The notes under the pieces are model-generated. The model was not told the origin of the DNA. It saw only the letters and a list, made by a program, of their open reading frames with translations, and ran no database searches. DNA of 64,000 nt from Leptobrachium leishanense (lineage: Eukaryota > Chordata > Amphibia > Anura > Megophryidae): positions 53,510,422-53,574,421 of the forward strand of contig CM019069.1 of the NCBI GenBank assembly GCA_009667805.1. The letters are read 5' to 3'. Shown here one piece after another: positions 60,601 to 64,000 of this stretch; position 1 is the stretch's first letter, and every line of letters begins with the position of its first letter. Position numbers and translations under genes: made by a program.

Positions 60601-62389
60601 TCTGAGGTGTAAAGATTAGTTACGCAGGTGTCCAAAGTCTCCCCAGTGCTCTTCGCTGCAGTGCAACTTAGGTTTTGATGTAACAATTCGTAACAATGGA
60701 TTGTGCCATCACCTCCACACTTGTTAGTGACATGAGAAATGAGATGGTGAGTTAGTGCAGCATCATTGTTCACTTTATAATTGAAAAGTGAAAAATATTG
60801 CTGTGCTAGAAAGAAAAAAATAAAGAAATATTTATTAATTTTTTAGTGTTACATTAAGGCTCTGGCCTTTCCAGTGATACCTCACATGACCCTGTATCTG
60901 CTATGGAGTTGGAGATACAGAGGTCCAAATGCCCATCAATGCAGATATTGTTATCCTTTCTGTGGGCCTATTCTGGGGCATGGGCCTGGAGCTGCTGCTC
61001 CATCAGCCCCTATGTTAATCCGGCCCTGCCCTTCCTGACCACTTCGCTCTGCCAATGATCTGATGCTATCAGTTTCACGTACCCACACCCCCAACTCTCG
61101 TTTTCTGGAATTCTCCTGAACCGGCCCCCTTTCTATGGAACTCCCTCCCCTGCAACCGCAGACTCTCCTATCTCTCCAGTCCTTCAAGAAGTCTCTGAAA
61201 ACACATTACTTTAGGGAGGCCTATCGGTTCACTCCATAATCTCCCATTTTTCATTTCTTGCTGCTACTTCAGTTCCCAGCCAGCCCACATGTGCCCCGCT
61301 ACTTGTACTCTATTCACCCTCACCTAATGTGTCACTCCTCTCCTCTTGGATTGTAAACTCTCAAGCAGCGTCCTCTCTCCTACTGTTCTGTGTGTGTAAT
61401 GTGTATGTATATTTGTTATTCGGTCTCTCCCTTTATACAGCGCTACGGAACTTGTTGGTGCTTTATAAATGCTGTAACTCAAAATTATAATTATTTAGAT
61501 TATCATCTAGGGGATTTACTTCACCAACTTTAACCTACAATCTTTTACATATATGAAAATTTTATTTGCTATTTCCTCAACCTCTTCACTTGCAAGCACT
61601 TTTTGTTGAAAGCATTGGATTTAGTTTTTCCACATGGACACACTAATCTGCTTTAAAATGATATTCAAATGAGGTCTTGATATGCTAATGATTGGTTTTC
61701 AATGTATTACAATGCAAAATCGAGTTAGCTCGGTTTTGGGAGAGAAGGAGTTAAAAACAGGAACTTGAAATCATCAGAACTTTTAGCGATGTATCTCTAG
61801 GTTCTACCAGATTCTATTTAATGACAAGTCTGTGATCTTCTGCTCCTCACTCGATACTTCCATAGGAGTGTAGTATAGAAGCAGGATTTGGTTCAGTGAC
61901 CTGGTTCTTAAGTAAAGATCATGCATGTGGGTCAGGTGGAAGACCTTCTAGGAGATCATATAAAGCAGTGTTTCCTAAACGTGTCCTCGGGACCCTCTAA
62001 CAGGTCAGATTTTACAGATCACCTTGGAGAAAAGCAGACTGAATCCTGCAATCACTGAGCAGCAAATCATATCACCAGTGCTGTGCTTCAGATATCTGCA
62101 AACCTGGCCTGGTAGCGTGTCCTGAGGACGGGTTTGGGAAGCACTGATGTAAAGAATGGAGTTGATCTGCTGAGTTTCAGTGTTGCGTATCTGTGTATTT
62201 GGGCTTTCCTTTATTTATTTTTTTTCTTATTACTGTAACATTATTTTATAATTATCAAGTCATTTTTAAGGAAGTAAATCAGTCTGGTGTCAAAATTAAC
62301 TATTTGTTATGTTTTTAAACCTATATTCATTTATTTCATGCACAGATGAAAAGATCCATGAGCCACCCTGGATCCTATACGTCAGAAAG
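52265..62389 (+). CDS. PLEKHA3: PLEKHA3 (FAPP1), PI4P-binding PH protein, 5' six exons
   Basis: Joined: 52265-52304, 56917-57033, 57287-57442, 57672-57808, 59007-59171, 62346-62389 (659 nt, 219 codons of roughly 300; the rest lies beyond the window). All splice sites are GT-AG and in phase. Residues 1 to about 93 are the PH domain, with Lys7, Trp8 and Arg18 of the PI4P-binding site kept ([25 protein letters not shown]). Human Leu12 of the membrane-inserting loop is Ile here. Then follow a helical segment ([20 protein letters not shown]), a conserved block ([31 protein letters not shown]) and [21 protein letters not shown]1 binds PI4P and ARF1 at the trans-Golgi and acts with VAP and SAC1 at ER contacts. 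It is transcribed divergently from FKBP7. Confidence 0.95.
52642..52684 (+). repeat. (TG)n(TA)n microsatellite
   Basis: A pure tg run passes directly into a ta run in PLEKHA3 intron 1. Confidence 0.95.
53125..53362 (+). repeat. Interspersed repeat L, copy 2
   Basis: It matches 51276-51540 from tttctgtagaagaacattga to aggttgttacctcctgccct. Confidence 0.65.
53725..53915. mobile_element. Palindromic MITE family K, copy 2
   Basis: cagtgtttcccaaaattg at one end, ggtttgggaaacactgg at the other. Confidence 0.65.
54435..54590. mobile_element. Palindromic MITE (CAGGGGTCAGCA family)
   Basis: Foldback: gtcagcagcatcttggctcc pairs with gagccaaggttgctgacccc, and gaactagatctcccatgatg pairs with catgggaaatgtagttcc. 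A half copy lies at 54835-54893. Confidence 0.7.
54894..55474. mobile_element. Palindromic MITE (GTTCAATACCTCAGC family)
   Basis: The ends AGAGGCTTGTTCAATACC and GGTATTGAACAGGCCTCT are inverted repeats. Near the left end gcagcagctgctgaa-type palindromes occur, and near the middle cggcggccatct is repeated at 55268 and 55321. It abuts the half copy of the previous family. Confidence 0.65.
55475..56043. other. PLEKHA3 intron 1, no feature recognised
   Basis: It holds a (GA)n-(GT)n microsatellite at about 55541-55572. Nothing else is supported. Confidence 0.45.
56044..56260 (+). mobile_element. Family A MITE remnant
   Basis: It begins aaggccggggtcagacgaat, the family A left end, then loses similarity. 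No right end was found. Confidence 0.45.
56261..56916. other. PLEKHA3 intron 1, no feature recognised
   Basis: A pyrimidine-rich stretch at 56345-56460 reads as a Pro/Ser-rich ORF without homology that I recognise. Exon 2 acceptor signals lie at the end. Confidence 0.35.
56917..57033 (+). CDS. PLEKHA3: PLEKHA3 coding exon 2
   Basis: Acceptor gttctag|gctgg, donor aaag|gtaagt. Codes [18 protein letters not shown] to IKMSVCEIK of the PH domain. Confidence 0.96.
57287..57442 (+). CDS. PLEKHA3: PLEKHA3 coding exon 3
   Basis: Acceptor tctttcag|tcaatt, donor aaag|gtaatc. Codes [18 protein letters not shown] to [12 protein letters not shown], the end of the PH domain. Confidence 0.95.
57609..57636 (+). 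repeat. (GT)n microsatellite before PLEKHA3 exon 4
   Basis: A pure gt run followed by a T-rich stretch up to the acceptor at 57671. Confidence 0.95.
57672..57808 (+). CDS. PLEKHA3: PLEKHA3 coding exon 4
   Basis: Acceptor atttgcag|aaagaa, just after a (GT)n and T-rich tract; donor gag|gtagga. Codes [17 protein letters not shown] to [10 protein letters not shown]. Confidence 0.95.
57809..59006. other. PLEKHA3 intron 4, partial MITE-like sequence
   Basis: From about 58435, tatagggatgtcccgaatt and later gattgggtcccgatacttat resemble the ends of a palindromic agggatgtcccga family. The borders are not clear. ORFs here are chance. Confidence 0.4.
59007..59171 (+). CDS. PLEKHA3: PLEKHA3 coding exon 5
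   Basis: Acceptor tatttag|aatatg, donor atg|gtacaa. Codes [19 protein letters not shown] to [10 protein letters not shown]. Confidence 0.95.
59226..59403. mobile_element. Palindromic MITE family B, intact
   Basis: cagggttatttagagaaagg at the left and cctttctctcaaaaaccctg at the right; core gagataaatggg uninterrupted. It starts about 55 bp after PLEKHA3 exon 5. Confidence 0.75.
59630..61475 (+). mobile_element. L2-like LINE 3' part, split by a hAT element
   Basis: Plus strand. The coding remnant has [16 protein letters not shown] (in one frame) and [20 protein letters not shown] (in another), so it is frameshifted. After the hAT insertion (59988-61028) it resumes at gaccacttcgctctgccaat and ends with tacagcgctacggaacttgt followed by tggtgctttataaatgc. 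It corresponds to the last third of the L2 at 33205-34700. Confidence 0.8.
59988..61028 (+). mobile_element. hAT-like element, family CAGGGCCGGATTA, short form
   Basis: The termini are CAGGGCCGGATTA and TAATCCGGCCCTG. The target duplication cccttcct is perfect (59980-59987, 61029-61036). 1041 bp, no transposase. Both ends also share gggcctggagct. The interior differs from the 2.8-kb relative at 37415-40259. Confidence 0.9.
61970..62150. mobile_element. Palindromic MITE family K, copy 3
   Basis: cagtgtttcctaaacgtgtc to gacgggtttgggaagcactg. Confidence 0.65.
62346..62389 (+). CDS. PLEKHA3: PLEKHA3 coding exon 6
   Basis: Acceptor catgcacag|atgaaa, donor aag|gtgagt. Codes [14 protein letters not shown]. 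Too short for an ORF search; found by homology. Leaves in phase 2. Later exons are not in the window. Confidence 0.9.
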
Positions 62390-62852
62390 GTGAGTAGAAT
62401 CTCTAAATTCAGACCTGTCCTAGTGATTGTGTCGCTGTTCTTATGATTGCTTATTATTCACTTGTATCTGATTTGAGTGCACTTTATGTTCATTCCTTGC
62501 AGTGCAACACTTTCCCATTACAGGCGGCAAAACAAAATAGTATTTTGTTGAAAGAACCTGTTTGCCGTAAATATGTACCTTTTTTATTTTAGAGGAGCCT
62601 GTTTCTTGCCAGGATCTGTGAGCTGGATCAATCCCCGTGTAATCACAAGTGAACCCTGACATGACTAACAGGAATAATGTTGCAAGAACACATCAACATA
62701 CGTTTTTATGTATTCAGCCATTTGAATTTCAGAGAGCAGTAGCGAATTATGAAAATTAAAATCAAACAAATCGCCACCTTTCTCAAAGTGAGGATTAAAT
62801 TGTTAGCCACATCCCTAACAGCAAATAACACATGTTCTTCAATTATATACAG
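62390..62852. other. PLEKHA3 intron 6, no feature recognised
   Basis: AT-rich; no exon of the remaining PLEKHA3 coding sequence was found here. Confidence 0.4.
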
Positions 62853-63371
62853 TAAAATCTTGGATTGAGAGTAACTTGGTTTGGGAGCGTTTTGCAAGAA
62901 GAGCAACAATTTTTTTTTTTAAACTTTGACTTGGTTTACAAGCGATTTCAAAGTACATACGCTTTGTCTGCCGAGCGTCACGTCACAACTGTGGCCATGG
63001 TCACCTTTCCTCCCTGTGTCCGTCGCAGCATTCTGGCAGCTTGACGGGGAGGGCCACACAGTGTAACGTGCGTATAGTGTCGCACATTACACCGGATGTG
63101 CTGAAACCCCCTAACAGATAACAGTGAACCCGTTAGTGATAAACGTCCTGCACAATAACCCTCCTCCTCTCTCTCTCCCACCAGCCACAATTCTTCCCAA
63201 AGGCAGCGTGCAGGTTAATTGTTTTTTTTTTACTTTATAATGTGCAGTATTTTGTATTACTGCAATTATTTTCATATGAATAAATGGTTGTAGAACCAAT
63301 CGTCAGAGTTTCCATTATTTCTTATGGGGAAACTCGCTTTGATATAAGAGCGCTCTGGATTACAAGCATAG
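62853..63371. mobile_element. MITE (cttggattgagagtaactt family)
   Basis: acagtaaaatcttggattga at the left and ctctggattacaagcata at the right are imperfect inverted ends; cgctttgatataagagcg lies near the right end. I recall related sequences from frog genomes. Superfamily not decided. Confidence 0.5.
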
Positions 63372-63544
63372 GCGTCTCTACGGGGGGCCGGGGGGGGCAA
63401 TTGCCCCCCCCAAGGTTATTCCTTGCCCCCCCCCCATGTGCCCCCTCGAAAAATCAGCATCCAGCTTCCCACGCTTCTTCGGACCGCCGAATCTCCGTCC
63501 CTCTGCATCGCATATGGACAATCTAGGTGGAGAGGGCAGATTCT
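63372..63544. repeat. GC-rich repeat fragment with C/G homopolymers
   Basis: ggcgtctctacggggggccg and cccccccc runs suggest the end of another repeat family. No borders visible. Confidence 0.35.
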
Positions 63545-63674
63545 GGCCTTTCCAATGATACCCAACATGACCATATTCAGTGTGAATTAAAAGTCATAAA
63601 ACATTAAATATAAACGTGCACGTAAACGTAAACATTTTCACAGGGTTGAAATGGCTCAGCAGTGAAGTGGTTAA
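63545..63674 (-). mobile_element. piggyBac-like hairpin MITE end fragment
   Basis: cctttccaatgatacccaac to ctcagcagtgaagtggttaa, with TTAA at 63671-63674: the left end of the 21446 family in reverse. Confidence 0.55.
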
Positions 63675-63726
63675 TGTTCAGACTATACATTACATTGTGT
63701 ATTATGTTCGTTTTTGTCTTGGTTTA

Positions 63727-64000
63727 GGCTAGGGTCAAACGAACGCATAATTGGCAGCGACCGTCAAAAAGTGCGTCCGAACGCATTGACGTATCTTTTC
63801 ACGGAATGAGCAAAAACGGTCAGACGACGCGCATTTTCGTGCGTGATTTTTTACGGATCGTCAATAAAACACATTTTGCGTTTGGACGTTATGTAAGCTG
63901 TAAATTAGCAGAGTCTGACATCTCCTAATCACGCGCACATGCCGCTATGCCGCAGCAGCGCACTCTGTACGTCAGTACTAGCAGTTCTGTGTTCTCAGAA
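63727..64000 (+). mobile_element. Harbinger-like MITE family A, cut by window end
   Basis: It starts GGCTAGGGTCAAACG after TTA at 63724-63726 and matches 23607-24033 until the window ends. Confidence 0.75.

Overview
This is a window of vertebrate nuclear DNA, most likely from a frog or toad (anuran). It holds three single-copy, intron-containing genes in the order PJVK (+), FKBP7 (-), PLEKHA3 (+). This is the order and orientation I know from human chromosome 2q31, between PRKRA and TTN. The anuran call rests on the repeats: TTAA-flanked MITEs, Tc1/mariner, hAT families, L2-like LINEs ending in a 'cagcgct...ctttataaa' tail, and a tRNA-SINE with a LINE-derived tail. That call is recognition from memory, not a database result.

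Layout. 1-9.8 kb is intergenic and almost all transposon: a Tc1/mariner copy with one nonsense codon, and a stack of hAT elements nested three deep around a 29-bp minisatellite. 9.86-21.0 kb is PJVK (pejvakin, gasdermin family), six coding exons predicting 359 residues. 21.0-26.9 kb is repeat-rich intergenic DNA. 26.9-42.0 kb is FKBP7 on the minus strand, four coding exons predicting 218 residues with a signal peptide, an FKBP domain, two EF-hands and a C-terminal HDEL. 42.0-52.3 kb is the head-to-head interval between FKBP7 and PLEKHA3. It is filled by a triple-nested MITE, a 26-bp minisatellite and a 3.2-kb hAT element carrying a retroposon with a 292-codon ORF. 52.3 kb to the window edge is PLEKHA3 (FAPP1), six coding exons (219 codons) with the 3' end outside the window. 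Its introns hold an L2 LINE split by a hAT.

The three genes do not form a pathway. Pejvakin acts in the inner ear and at peroxisomes, FKBP7 is an ER-lumenal immunophilin, and PLEKHA3 is a Golgi/ER-contact PI4P-binding PH protein. All exon ends given obey GT-AG and keep the reading phase. Coding sequence is about 2.4 kb, under 4% of the window.

The rest is a readable record of insertions. Target-site duplications seen directly are TAA/TTA for the Harbinger-like MITEs, TTAA for the piggyBac-like MITEs, 8 bp for six hAT elements and 15 bp for a retroposon. Several elements contain tandem arrays that appear to have expanded after insertion. No prokaryotic feature, CRISPR array, rRNA or genuine tRNA gene was seen. 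I found no convincing new host system; the novel candidates are transposon-derived structures.
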